Source of the DNA: Siphonodentalium dalli
Taxonomy: Eukaryota; Mollusca; Scaphopoda; Gadilida; Siphonodentaliidae
Assembly (NCBI GenBank): GCA_032622095.1
Contig: CP136063.1
Location: 184,801,956 to 184,865,955, forward strand
Direction: 5' to 3'
Length of the DNA stretch: 64,000 nucleotides
A program made the translations under genes and the position numbers. Position 1 is the stretch's first letter, and each line of letters begins with the position of its first letter. The notes beneath the pieces were generated by a model, which made no database searches, was not told where the DNA came from, and saw nothing but the letters and a program-made list of their open reading frames with translations. This document shows positions 22,001-29,975 of this stretch, in pieces.

Positions 22001-23670
22001 AAGATAATGCAATGGCACAGGGTCTTTAAAGCTGTGCCAGCGCAGCTCCCGTCATGAAAGATTTAAAGGTCACATATATTTTCACTGTTCAGCAAAAAAA
22101 TATCAACAATTAGCCTTAGGCTGTTTGCTGAACTTATTAGCTGAACATCAATTTTTCATTTCCTCTTTTAGAAGAATTAATATTTAAACCTCCTTTATCG
22201 CACAATATGTGGGACGATCCATTCGCTTGCATCCGGGAATTTTAAAAGTGCTCATTTCAGCTTTAACAGAGTAGTTTCATTTGTAAAACTTGTGTTCGAA
22301 ATCCTGCTATGAGAAATACAATTCCTCTTAAGATAAATTCAATTTCTCTTAACAAGAAATCAATTATTCGTAATAAAAAATTCAATTCTTCTGAAGAGGA
22401 TATCTGAACTAATTCTTGTTAAGAGAAATAGATTTTTTGTTAAAAGGAAAATTTTGATAAGAAGAAATGAATTTTTTTTGTTAAGAAGAATGCCACTCCT
22501 CTTAAGAGAAATTCCAAATGCGACACATTTTGTTAAGAGGGAGTACGTTTTTTTTAGCCAGGGTTGAATTTAGTGATGTCTCCCACTGGGGACCTAATTC
22601 TGCAAATGAAAGACACAATATTTCAAAGTGTGACTGGCTATCAAATTTATATTTGACTTCCCATAGGTAGGCCTGAAAACAAATGTACAGTATTGTCCTA
22701 AATAATCGACCCCTAAACCACAGCAGAATTATGGGAAATTTTACAGGATTTAGTCGGAAATATGACTTCTTGCCATTCATCAGAAAGCTCTCACCGCGAG
22801 CTATCCGATGAATGGCAGCAAGCCATATTTCCGACTAAATCCTGAAAAATTTCCCATAATCCTGCTGTGATTAAGGGGTCATATACTTCGGGCATTACTG
22901 TATATACACACTTACGAGAGGAACTCAAGGAATGCAGGTTGGTTCTTAACATTCTGAACATCCAACATCTTCTCGGGACTTTGGCCCATGATGAAAGGGG
23001 GGGTTAATCCACCCTGGGAGCATGGTTGCATGCGAGGTCGTCCTCTGGTTCCTGTTTGAATAACCATAGGTTCCTCCTTAATTGGATGATCTGACAGTGC
23101 ATGTATGTGGTTCAGTTCTAAAGCCTCGTCAATTGTCCTTTTTTGTCCTATCCGGTTTATTGACCCTAAATTCATAGGAGGTGTCATAAACATTTGAGGA
23201 AACACAGCAGGACCGATCGGTAACACTCCAGGGAGTCCAGGCAGTCCACTGAGTCCAGGCAGTAGAGACTGTGACTGAATGAACGGAGCTAGAGTTGGAT
23301 TCGATGGAATAGCTGACACCCCAGAGTTTGAAATTTGTGAAATGGATGATATGATGTTTGCAACGGCCGATGCTACTGAGTTATCGTTCGGCACCGAGGG
23401 CAAACTATTTGGCACTGTGGCCAAACTGTCAACTGCGCTCACGGGACTCCGATTATTTTGAGTCTGACTAGAATGGTTTGAGCTAAAGCCATTTTCTAAT
23501 GACTTAGGAATGGAGTAGATTGGTCCGAGCTCTTGGTCAATTCGGTCGAACGACTCAAAGGCTTCTAAGACCTGCTGACGTGTGATTCCACTGTTTCGCA
23601 ATCGCCGTAGCAACTCTATCTGTTCCACTGAAAATACCGCATTTGAGCTAGGTCCCGGGCGTCCTGGCAT
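9802..23670 (-). CDS. HMBOX1: HMBOX1/HOT1-like homeobox protein (six coding exons)
   Basis: Joining 23670-22916, 20296-20211, 17320-17183, 14898-14680, 13862-13770 and 10091-9802 gives one frame of 526 residues; every junction keeps phase and has GT/AG ends. Residues 13-48 (FSVEQIELLRRLRNSG...) match the HNF1-type N-terminal segment. Residues 252-325 form a POU-specific-like domain (EEIRSYVVKNSL...GISQAYISKF). Residues 353-428 are an atypical homeodomain with NQYP in helix 1-2 and WFNNKRKDMKK in helix 3 (W416, F417, N419, R421). The tail AAVNSTICAL...IKEEPDD matches the vertebrate HMBOX1 tail in layout. Vertebrate HMBOX1 (420 residues) is a nuclear protein that binds double-stranded telomeric repeats and also acts as a transcriptional regulator; this role is inferred here by homology. 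The protein is longer because of a Pro/Ser/Asn-rich linker (50-195). An upstream non-coding exon is expected, since an acceptor precedes the ATG by six bases. HNF1 itself was considered, but the tail and the POU/homeodomain spacing favour HMBOX1. Confidence 0.9.
10985..11062 (+). repeat. Inverted-repeat arm, left (ACTAGTCCAAGTCTTC)
   Basis: About 75 bp starting ACTAGTCCAAGTCTTCTTGT and passing through GGGATGGCGATGCTGGCG. It is present in reverse complement at 12280-12357 with few differences. Downstream flanks differ, so the arms could bound a 1.3-kb element or be two separate insertions. Confidence 0.8.
12280..12357 (-). repeat. Inverted-repeat arm, right
   Basis: Reverse complement of the arm at 10985-11062; reads CGCCAGCATCGCCATCCCAA and ends ACAAGAAGACTTGGACTA. 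Confidence 0.8.
12480..12783 (-). repeat. Family M dispersed repeat, with AACGCTCTTTAT subrepeats
   Basis: Near-tandem subrepeats end in CCATATCnGG words (about 12513, 12563, 12661); the central one has AACGCTCTTTAT at 12547-12558. The part at 12650-12783, read on the minus strand, matches 57641-57780 on the plus strand, sharing ATACGGGCGGC and ATTGTTCTTATACCAATCA. A shorter relative (GCACGGGCGGCGTTTGTTGC) lies at 10909. Confidence 0.65.
13495..13729. mobile_element. Family C1 element, copy 2 (left end lost)
   Basis: Starts near GGGAGCTGCGCTGGTGCAAC, has the two palindromic modules with CTTACAAGGTCAAGATAAAT between, and ends CCAGTCATGGAAGGGTAA. It sits 40 bp from the donor of exon 5. Confidence 0.8.
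13770..13862 (-). CDS. HMBOX1: HMBOX1-like exon 5 (homeodomain recognition helix)
   Basis: Encodes EKEKVSAAVVANWFNNKRKD, the recognition helix with W-F-x-N-x-R. Donor CTGTG|GTAAGTC at 13770/13769. Two in-frame acceptors exist: TTATTCAG ending at 13863 (used here; better pyrimidine tract, gap-free alignment with the vertebrate protein from the Pro onward) and TATTGCAG ending at 13851, which would give a homeodomain four residues shorter. Confidence 0.85.
14488..14669. mobile_element. Family B palindrome, copy 4
   Basis: AATGCCCTAAATAATCGACT to GGGCATTACTGTA, shortened at the apex. Its right end is ten bases from the exon 4 donor (14679). Confidence 0.88.
14680..14898 (-). CDS. HMBOX1: HMBOX1-like exon 4 (homeodomain helices 1-2)
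   Basis: Acceptor TCTGTCCCACAG|AT, donor CCAGAAG|GTAAGTC; 219 bp. It encodes a short linker and KRDRFVFNEKHLEVLEYHYK then RNQYPTQEIREQIAEECN. The NQYP signature and the CN after helix 2 are those of the HMBOX1 homeodomain. Confidence 0.92.
15055..15172. repeat. Hairpin, GTGTTTCTCTCATA arms
   Basis: GAGTGTTTCTCTCATAAGAT, ATTTATGAAAC and TTTTCAGTTTT pair with AAAACTGAAAA, GTTTCATAAAT and TATGAGAGAAACAC. No further copy seen in the window. Confidence 0.8.
15905..16719 (+). repeat. Family A array, second locus (HMBOX1 intron 3)
   Basis: Four to five diverged units with CCAAGATGGCC...CCATGTTTTT and GGTGTGCCAAAGGATTTAGT. The array resumes at 17073-17125 after the E element at 16720-17067. Confidence 0.85.
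16720..17067. mobile_element. Family E element (short form) inside the A array
   Basis: Begins AGGTACACAATCCGATCTGA, ends CGGATTATGTATCT followed by TTAA (17068-17071). The left TTAA has mutated to TTTT. Array sequence continues on both sides, so the array is older. Confidence 0.85.
17183..17320 (-). CDS. HMBOX1: HMBOX1-like exon 3 (POU-specific-like, second half)
   Basis: Acceptor TTTAACAG|GT, donor GGAAAAG|GTTTGT; 138 bp, phase 1 in and out. It encodes ISQAYISKFMSGNYTEMS followed by a Tyr/Trp-rich helix, aligned with ISQSRISHWLLQQGSDLSE in vertebrate HMBOX1. Confidence 0.88.
17330..18024. other. HMBOX1-like intron 2, unassigned part
   Basis: No gene or named repeat seen. Confidence 0.4.
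18025..18157. mobile_element. Family B half element, copy 5
   Basis: Only the right arm, from GAGAGCTTTCCGATGAATGG to GGCATTCCTGTA. It is preceded by CCTCCACCCCTACTAAAAAA, the same string found in the loop of copy 9 (26287). Confidence 0.82.
18572..18675. mobile_element. Family C1 element, copy 3 (5' part only)
   Basis: TTAACCCTTTCATGACTGGA, GCTGCGCTGGTGCAGCATTA and one palindromic module, then lost. Confidence 0.78.
18676..19019. other. Unassigned DNA
   Basis: No gene or named repeat seen. Confidence 0.4.
19020..19450 (+). repeat. Two-copy tandem repeat (GATAACTCCAC / CAGGTGCACAG)
   Basis: Two units of about 190 bp share GACAAAATTATGCATGTTGC, GGGGAATAACTCCAC or its variant, and CATAATCGCAGGTGCACAG. 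The tail ends in a GGGGGGTATAA run. Confidence 0.75.
19451..19931. other. Unassigned DNA
   Basis: No gene or named repeat seen. Confidence 0.4.
19932..20177. mobile_element. Family C2 element, copy 1
   Basis: TTAACCCTTTGAGTGCCAGG at the left, CCTGGCAGTCAAAGGGTTAA at the right. Next to the left end is the palindrome GGGCCGATATTATCGGCCC, then a poly-A-rich spacer, then one shared module (GCATTCTCTTATATATGCG arms around GCGACCTATGGTCGAC). It sits 33 bp from the exon 2 donor. Confidence 0.88.
20211..20296 (-). CDS. HMBOX1: HMBOX1-like exon 2 (POU-specific-like, first half)
   Basis: Acceptor CATGTTCAG|G, donor GATAG|GTGAGTA. It encodes LSREMKYEEIRSYVVKNS then LKQQQIATMI, parallel to the EEIKAFLANRRISQAVVAQVTG region of the vertebrate protein. 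A second in-frame acceptor (TTATCCAG) eight to nine bases downstream would drop three residues. Confidence 0.88.
20460..20720. mobile_element. Family D partial copies
   Basis: ATTTGCAGAATAAGGTCCCC to GGGGACCTCATTCTGCTTAG (20466-20541) is a module with a deleted loop. A decayed half module follows at 20671-20720. Confidence 0.65.
20836..21026. mobile_element. Family B palindrome, copy 6
   Basis: TACAGTAATGCCCTAAATAG to GGGCATTACTGTG; the apex has a deletion on the right arm. Confidence 0.88.
21325..21770. mobile_element. Family D double-hairpin element
   Basis: Ends CAGGCCTGAAAATGTGG and the complement of CAGGCCTGAATATATGG. Two modules, at about 21351-21443 and 21647-21734, each with CCCCAGA(A/G)G(A/G)TGAATTTAG arms. 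Confidence 0.75.
21799..22066. mobile_element. Family C1 element, copy 4
   Basis: TTAACTCTTTAATGACTGG to CGTCATGAAAGATTTAA, with two modules. The spacer ATATTTACATGTACCTTGTA is in the opposite orientation to copy 1, so the element is reversed. Confidence 0.82.
22300..22545. repeat. Degenerate CTCTTAACAAGAAAT repeat
   Basis: Low-complexity tract of TTCTCTTAACAAGAAATCAA-like words in both orientations, roughly every 20 bp. Confidence 0.65.
22685..22903. mobile_element. Family B palindrome, copy 7
   Basis: TACAGTATTGTCCTAAATAA to GGGCATTACTGTA. The right end is twelve bases from the exon 1 donor (22915). A fragment of family D (GGTTGAATTTAGTGATGTC) precedes it at 22561. Confidence 0.88.
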
Positions 23671-23676
23671 GACTAG
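22916..23676 (-). CDS. HMBOX1: HMBOX1-like exon 1 of the coding part
   Basis: The acceptor TATATTCTCAG ends at 23677, leaving CTAGTC before ATG at 23670. It encodes MPGRPGPSS, the HNF1-like segment, then a Pro/Ser/Asn-rich linker. Residues 197-201 read IKEEP (a sumoylation-like motif) and 209-213 read RGRPR (an AT-hook-like core). The donor CTCTC|GTAAGTG lies at 22916/22915 and leaves phase 2. The apparent stop three bases further on is inside the intron. Confidence 0.88.
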
Positions 23677-23716
23677 CTGAGAATATAAAAAATAATGTTA
23701 AGTGGGTGAGTGTTTA

Positions 23717-23858
23717 TACAGTAATGTCCTAAATAATCGACTCCTTAACCACAGCAGAATTATGGGTAACTTTTCAGGATTTAGTCGGAAATATGGCTTG
23801 TTGCCATTCATCGGAAAGCTCTGTGGTTAAGGAGTCGATTATTTAGGGCATTACTGTA
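23717..23858. mobile_element. Family B palindrome, copy 8 (right arm deleted)
   Basis: Full left arm to GGAAAGCTCT, then directly GTGGTTAAGGAGTCGATTAT and TACTGTA. It is 40 bp upstream of the exon 1 acceptor. Confidence 0.87.
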
Positions 23859-24349
23859 CATATTAAATTAAACTGGCAGGCACTACATGTATGTAATTAT
23901 TTTCACAAATATTGTGGTGATATCCTAAGTACTCTCAGGATCCAAATAAGCATACCCCTACATTTATTATTTTTTTGAAAATAATCACACCCCAATGGTG
24001 CTGACATATATTTGGACCCCTTCATTTATTAATTTCAAAAAGCAAAAAATAATTCCATTTTCTTTTAGTTTCAGCTGCTGATTCAATCTAATGAACTACT
24101 AATTAATTCATGGGTCAAATTTCTTCCAAAGTATATACTAGAACCATATCACAACAACAGCTCCCTGCCTTACAATATTTAAAAAAGTTGTTTTAACTGG
24201 TTTGCTGCTAAAAATCCTACATGCACATAATGAAATGCGTATATATATTACAATAAACAAAAAATCATTGAATTTTATGCTCGGAGCAGGTAATTTACTA
24301 CATTTGCACTCTTTTCTCAAATTTGATCCACATACATGTATATACATTT
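23859..24349. other. Unassigned DNA 5' of HMBOX1 coding exons
   Basis: No exon recognised. A 5' non-coding exon of the gene could lie here or further right. Confidence 0.35.
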
Positions 24350-24353
24350 GTGA

Positions 24354-24486
24354 TTAAGTTATGAGTCTGGATGTCTCATTGAGCTATGGTTATGAGCCTG
24401 GATGTCTCATTAGGCTATGGTTATGAGCCGGGTGTCTCATTAGGCTATGGTTATGGGGCTGGATCTCTCATTAGGCTATGGTTATG
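24354..24486 (+). repeat. 31-bp minisatellite, four units
   Basis: Unit TTATGAGCCTGGATGTCTCA plus TTAGGCTATGG, repeated four times with small changes. Confidence 0.88.
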
Positions 24487-25965
24487 AAGTGGTTAGAAGT
24501 ACCTTTTCTGACAATTTTATTGGTCGGCATCCATACAAACTTCAAAATGTCCCAATTTAATTATATTTGAAACAATATTTCAAAATTATTACCTGACAAA
24601 CTCTATTTAAACTAAACTAAACAAGCAATACAGTGTCGTCGCCAAAACCCAGACATGGGCTTCCACCACTCTTACGTAGGGTTCAAATATGGGCTTTCAG
24701 AACTGGACCAGTTAAAATTACCATCTTCTGTGGTGAACTTCAATGACATGGTAACTTCTTAAAATACTCTGCTTGATGTTTATGGCAGAATTCTACAATT
24801 TTTTAATTTCGCCAGGCACCTGGGAGCCAATTTCCTATCAAAATTGATATAACCATTGTTAAAAACACATATACTACGCTGACTTTTGCTGAAAATCTGA
24901 ATGAAGTTTTGAGAATATCCTTAAATTTTCACACCTCTACTTTTATTCCACCCCCTACTCTATTTGACTTTGGGATATTTTCCACCCCCTATTTTGATTC
25001 CACACCTTTCTTTTTATTTGGATCCCAAGAGTAGCGACAACACTCTCAACATTGTCCTCAATTCTTATATACAAAATATGAACAGTGTCTATATTTCAAG
25101 TTGTTGGGACATCTTATTTTCTTTATCATTGTTTAATTTGTTCAAATTGAAAGCTGATTGAAGTCATAAATATTTATATTTCTATATCTCTTGCTTCTGT
25201 TGCATTCCGGGAATCAAAATAGGCCAATAAATACATGAAATACCCGCATTCAGACTATACAGAAAGACTTACTGAGGTCATAGAAATTTACTATATGAGG
25301 TTTTGATCTTTCAAATTTCGACACAGAATTATAATAGTGATAGACAAATGGCCTTTATCTTTACCATTTCAGGAAGAAACTAACCAAGAACATTCTTTAT
25401 TGTTACACTAGCTGAAATAGGCTCCCTTTGTGAGCCTTTATTCAGCGTCGGAGGGGCCATTCGATTTTTTTTAAATTGATTTAATTAAATTTGTTTAAAT
25501 CAATAGTTTGAATAACTAACATCGTTATAACATCCGCCAGGGTACCCCGAGTCACCATACTATATTTGATTGAAATCAGACCAGCAGTCTGGGAGAAAAA
25601 TCTGGACAGACAGACATATGGACAGAAAGACAGATATCCTACTCTCTTTGCTTTTGGGATTGAGAAAACAATAAATATTCACATTGACACTCTAACAGGT
25701 AACTATATACATGTAAACTAGCTTTCTGGAGAAAATTGAAAAACAAAATTGAGACAGGCAAGAAAATCTCAGCCAGGCAGGGTATCGGTGGCCTTACCTT
25801 AATTTGTCGAGTGATAATAAATTCACTAGTGAATTATGTCACTTGAACTTGTGCGTTAGGTATTCAGATGTGCAATTGAAAGTTATGCGTCATGGAGGTA
25901 TTATTCGGATTTCTGTTTATAGTGGAATATAATAAACAGAATAATCACTTGATTTAACTGGTGAC
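24487..25965. other. Unassigned AT-rich DNA
   Basis: About 1.5 kb without a supportable gene or repeat. Confidence 0.4.
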
Positions 25966-26066
25966 ATGAAATAATTCATTTGAGGCAGGGACTATTTTGT
26001 AAAACACTCGAGCACAACTGCAATCTCGTGTTTGTACAACATCCCTGCCTCTCATGAATTATTTCA
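25966..26066. repeat. Hairpin, GTGACATGAAATAATTCAT arms
   Basis: GTGACATGAAATAATTCAT and GAGGCAGGGA pair with TCCCTGCCTC and ATGAATTATTTCACATCAC around a 40-bp loop. Confidence 0.75.
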
Positions 26067-26219
26067 CATCACAGTTCAATCAATTGCCATGGGTATTACA
26101 TCTACACCATGACGACATCAATATGCAGTCATAGCTCGATGACTTCCATCCATCTGCACTTTTGACTCTGTTGTAATGTCAGACCTGGGCATGCAAGATT
26201 GCTTCTTAGCACACAAACG

Positions 26220-26417
26220 TACAGTAACTTTTCAGGATTTAGCCGGAAATATGGCTTGTTGCCATTCATCGGAAAGCTCTCACAGAGACCTCCACCCCTA
26301 CTAAAAAACAGTGAGAGCTTTCCGATGAATGGCAACAAGCCATATTTCCGACAAATTCCTGAAGTTACCCATAATTCTGCTGTGGTTAAGGGGTCGATTA
26401 TTTAGGGCATTACTGTA
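26220..26417. mobile_element. Family B palindrome, copy 9 (loop variant)
   Basis: The left arm lacks about 45 bp just inside TACAGTAA. The loop carries CCTCCACCCCTACTAAAAAA, as in copy 5. The right arm runs to GGGCATTACTGTA. Confidence 0.85.
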
Positions 26418-26599
26418 GGCATGCATGCTTAGTTGTGGCTTGTGTTATGGATTTTGCATGCCTCACGAAATCTATTAATGAAAGTGACAATGACACTGTA
26501 GTTCAACTTGGAGAGGGGGGTAATTTCATGTATTACAGTCAATGGAGCGATTAGGGATGCAGAAAGTTGAAATGTCTAAGTACTACTACATGTATATGT

Positions 26600-27325
26600 C
26601 AACAAGAGATATATATATAAATTAAAATCCAAGATGGCCACAGGCGGCCATTTATTTCAACAAAATTTGGGAATATTTGATGACTCCAATCTACATGTAG
26701 TTGTCACCCTGAAGTTCCATATGAAATCTGATAAAATGAGGGATGTCGTCTGTAGGGTCTGCTAAAGGATTTAGTCATGCAAAGAGTAAAATCCAAGATG
26801 GCCACTGGAAATTTGGTGATGATCAGATGAAGGTGTGTGCAAAAAGAGTAAAATCCAATGAAATTTGGAAAAATTTGATCTAGAGGTCACCCAAAAGATC
26901 GATATGAAGTTTGGTGACGATCGGATGAGGGACGTGGTCTGTAGGGTGTGCCAAAGGATTTAGTCATGCAAAGCGTAAAATGCAAGATGGTTGCCAGTGG
27001 CCATGTTTTTCATTGAAAATTTTTCGAATTCAATAGCTCCCATCTGAAGGTGATCCTAAACATGCCTGTAAATTTTCAAAACAATTCTCCAATAAAAGTG
27101 TCAATGACACTGTACCTCAACTTGGATGAGGGGTAATTGCATGTGTTACAGTCAAGAGAGCGATTAAAACGATATATATAAAGTAAAATCCAAGATGGCT
27201 GCCAGCGAACATGTTTTTCATCGAAAAATGTTCAAATTTGATAGCTCCCATCTAGAGGTCATCCCAAAAATCCATATGAAGTTTGGTAACGATCGGATGT
27301 GAGATATGGGCTGCAGTGCAGCAGT
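26600..27325 (+). repeat. Family A array, third locus
   Basis: Diverged units with AAAATCCAAGATGGCCAC at 26624 and 26790 and related words at about 26980 and 27188, plus the GTGTGCCAAAGGATTTAGTC block. Confidence 0.82.
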
Positions 27326-27569
27326 TTGTGCCGATTTCTAGATTGAATTTTCCGTTATTGAGGTCACAAAATAATTAATGCGGCAATTATTTACTTGGTT
27401 ATTGCAGTTAAAACCTGTTACCGCAGTAAAGCTACCGATGGATACAGCATGTCAACTGCTATTATTCGTGTTGATACCACTTGAATGTGGTTGACTGGCA
27501 GTACCACTACGGTCATTACCAGCCTACGACTGTGTTAAAGTGGTCGATTAATTAGAGCAAAGCTGTACA

Positions 27570-27811
27570 TTAACCCTTTGAGTGCCAGGTCCGATTTTTG
27601 TATCAACCCATATACCCTGTGCCAATGCATTCTCTTATATATGCGAGTCGACCATAGGTCGCCTCGCATATATAAGAGAATGCATTGGCTTAACAATTTT
27701 TTTTTTTAATTTTTTTTTTTACAATTTTAATATATTTTATTATATTCTTTAACAGACTTATTGTGTAGGTTTAGGGCCGATAATATCGGCCCCTGGCACT
27801 CAAAGGGTTAA
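27570..27811. mobile_element. Family C2 element, copy 2
   Basis: TTAACCCTTTGAGTGCCAGG to CCTGGCACTCAAAGGGTTAA; reversed relative to copy 1. Its right TTAA (27808-27811) is also the left TTAA of the next element. Confidence 0.9.
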
Positions 27812-28000
27812 AGATACATAATCTGATTTAATGCCCCTAAATTAATATTTCATCAGCTTCAGGGGAAAAAATATCTGATTCGAGTTGAGGAACCCTCCCA
27901 TCAAAGCTCAAAGTTATTAGATTTAGATTTTTAAAATCTGTTATTTTTCACCACATAGAATATTTGGTGGCCTAGCAAAATTTCCAATGATCTCCTTCCA
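27808..28000. mobile_element. Family E 5' part, abutting C2
   Basis: TTAAAGATACATAATCTGAT then GATTCGAGTTGAGGAACC and CACATAGAATATTTGGTGGC. The right half is missing. Confidence 0.78.
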
Positions 28001-28242
28001 GAAATATATGGACATGCTTGGACGCTGTCACGAGAGTTCTAAAGGTCAAGCAATGTCACAGTTCGCTGTGACTTTGCATGGCAATCAGTGCCATCGCAAA
28101 TTAGCTTTGGAATATAACATGAAAAGTAACGCCAGCAACAACAAATAAGGTAACTTGTGATATTTGATGTGTGGATACAAACATATACTTATTTATGAAT
28201 TGTTATTAAAGCATGATTTAGTCATGCAGATAGACATGTTAT

Positions 28243-28741
28243 TTAACCCTTTGAGTGCCAGGTCGATTTTTGTATCAACCCATATACCCTGTGCCAATGC
28301 ATTCTCTTATATATGCGAGTCGACCAGACCACAAAAGTTTCCAGACCACAAAAGTGATAACATCATTTCGAGCCAAGAGTGTATCAACTCACGATCGTTC
28401 GAACCAATAAGAGCCAACACGGAACAATATAAACAATCATTCTTCGTGAGAACGATCAGGGACTGGAACAGCATAGAAGATTACGCATGCTCGGGGAATA
28501 CAACAGGAGAAACACCAGAGTAGTAGCAACGACGCGACAACAGCCGAGAGGCTCCTGCGCCGGAAATATACAGATACAGATACAGATAGGTCGCCTCGCA
28601 TATATAAGATAATGCATTGGCCTAACAATTTTTTTTTTTTTTTTTTTTTACAATTTAAAAAATTTATTCTTATATTCTTTAACAGACTTATTTTGTAGGT
28701 TTAGGGCCGATGAGATCGGCCCCTGGCACTCAAAGGGTTAA
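28243..28741. mobile_element. Family C2 element, copy 3, interrupted by a LINE fragment
   Basis: TTAACCCTTTGAGTGCCAGG to CACTCAAAGGGTTAA. The shared hairpin module is split at its apex by about 270 bp of retrotransposon sequence, after GTCGACC and before ATAGGTCGCC. Confidence 0.88.
28317..28590 (+). pseudogene. LINE 3' end, reverse transcriptase C-terminal tail
   Basis: The frame reads RSFEPIRANTEQYKQSFFVR then TIRDWNSIEDY, the tail found after the reverse transcriptase domain of CR1/L2/Jockey-type non-LTR elements. It ends in tandem ATACAG units, a typical target-primed tail. Heavily 5' truncated, so inactive. Confidence 0.78.
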
Positions 28742-29635
28742 TAACAGAATGCCGGTTACACATGGGAATATTTCTGTTTACATTTGCGATAGGCATCCCC
28801 AAATATGGAAGTTGTAAACCATGCACACTCGCTCGTTGTATAAACCGCCAAGAAAAAACATTATTATAGCACTTTTTCGGCAAATATGATATTATGCTTG
28901 GTATCATTGTGAGTTTTTATTGGTAATACACTAATATTGATCACTAAATCGGCTTTTGGTGAAATTCCATTGTTGTTGTAACTGGATGATATGGGAACCA
29001 TCAAATCATATTATGTATCTTTAGCATAGAAACAATTAATAATTATCTGGAAGATAACGAAATCTCAAAATATTATTGAGATTGATCTATCTATAGAGAC
29101 AGAAAACCAATATTTCAGATAAACAAAGAAGATACTGCGAATGTTACAGAGCCTTCTTTTGAAATCACTCCTGATGGTGAACCTGCATACCAAATTTCAT
29201 ATTGGCCTAAATTATCCAAAATTCATGGCTGAAATATATATCTGTTCAGGATAATTCTTAAACAGGAAATTCAAGAATTTCCAGTTGATGTTGAACATCG
29301 TATTCATACTAAATATCATTGAAATTTTTCTCTGAAAATTGACGATATAATCTGAAATCTCAAAGATCATGAAACAATCTCCTTCATATCACAGAAATAA
29401 ATCGGAAAGCACCATAGCAAAATTATATAAAAATTTGCCTCAGACTCAGGGTGGGTGGGTGGTCAAAGCCACCAACAAGCAATTTTTTCCGCAATTAAAA
29501 ACAAAATTTTCTGCTTGTTTTTTAGTGTTTTGGCAATGAGTTGGGCTTCAAAACCACTTTGAATGAGAGAAATAATGTAATTCTAACTGTAAACTGACTG
29601 CAGGCAGTTATCGTGTTGTATTTTGTTGCAAATTT
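28742..29635. other. Unassigned AT-rich DNA
   Basis: No gene or named repeat seen. Confidence 0.4.
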
Positions 29636-29735
29636 TGAAATCCAAGATGGCCGCTGGCAGCCATGTTTTTTTGGCCGAATGACCTCAAAATGACTCATTC
29701 CTATTTACATGTCCATGTTAACATCCATGATAAAT
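29636..29735 (+). repeat. Single family A unit
   Basis: TTGAAATCCAAGATGGCCGC, TTTTTTTGGCCGAATGACC and a GTTAACATCCATGA run, close to the array at 1-1850. Confidence 0.8.
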
Positions 29736-29776
29736 AGTATGCACAGAAATTCATATACAGCTGTTTACAGTGAATT

Positions 29777-29975
29777 TCCCCCCCCCCCCCCCCCCCCCCC
29801 CCGCAAATCTCTGTTTTAGTGTTAAAAGGGGGGTGGGTGTCAAAAAATGGTCGGAAAAAACTGCCGAAAACGGAAAAAAATTTGGCGGTGGGGGTGGGTG
29901 GGTACAAAAAATTATCGAAAGGGAAAAAATGCCATACGTGCCTGAAATTTTTTTCCGACCCCCCCCCCCTGTCAG
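29777..29975. repeat. Poly-C tract and GGGTGGGT-rich repeat
   Basis: About 26 C in a row, then AAAAGGGGGGTGGGTGTC and GGCGGTGGGGGTGGGTGGGT, ending in another C run. Frames open here on both strands come from composition bias. Confidence 0.7.

Noticed and set aside
9802-23670. Minus-strand gene as HNF1A/HNF1B
   Set aside because: The tail (AAVNSTICAL...IKEEPDD), the split POU-like domain and the short helix 2-3 insert fit HMBOX1; the long HNF1 homeodomain insert is absent.
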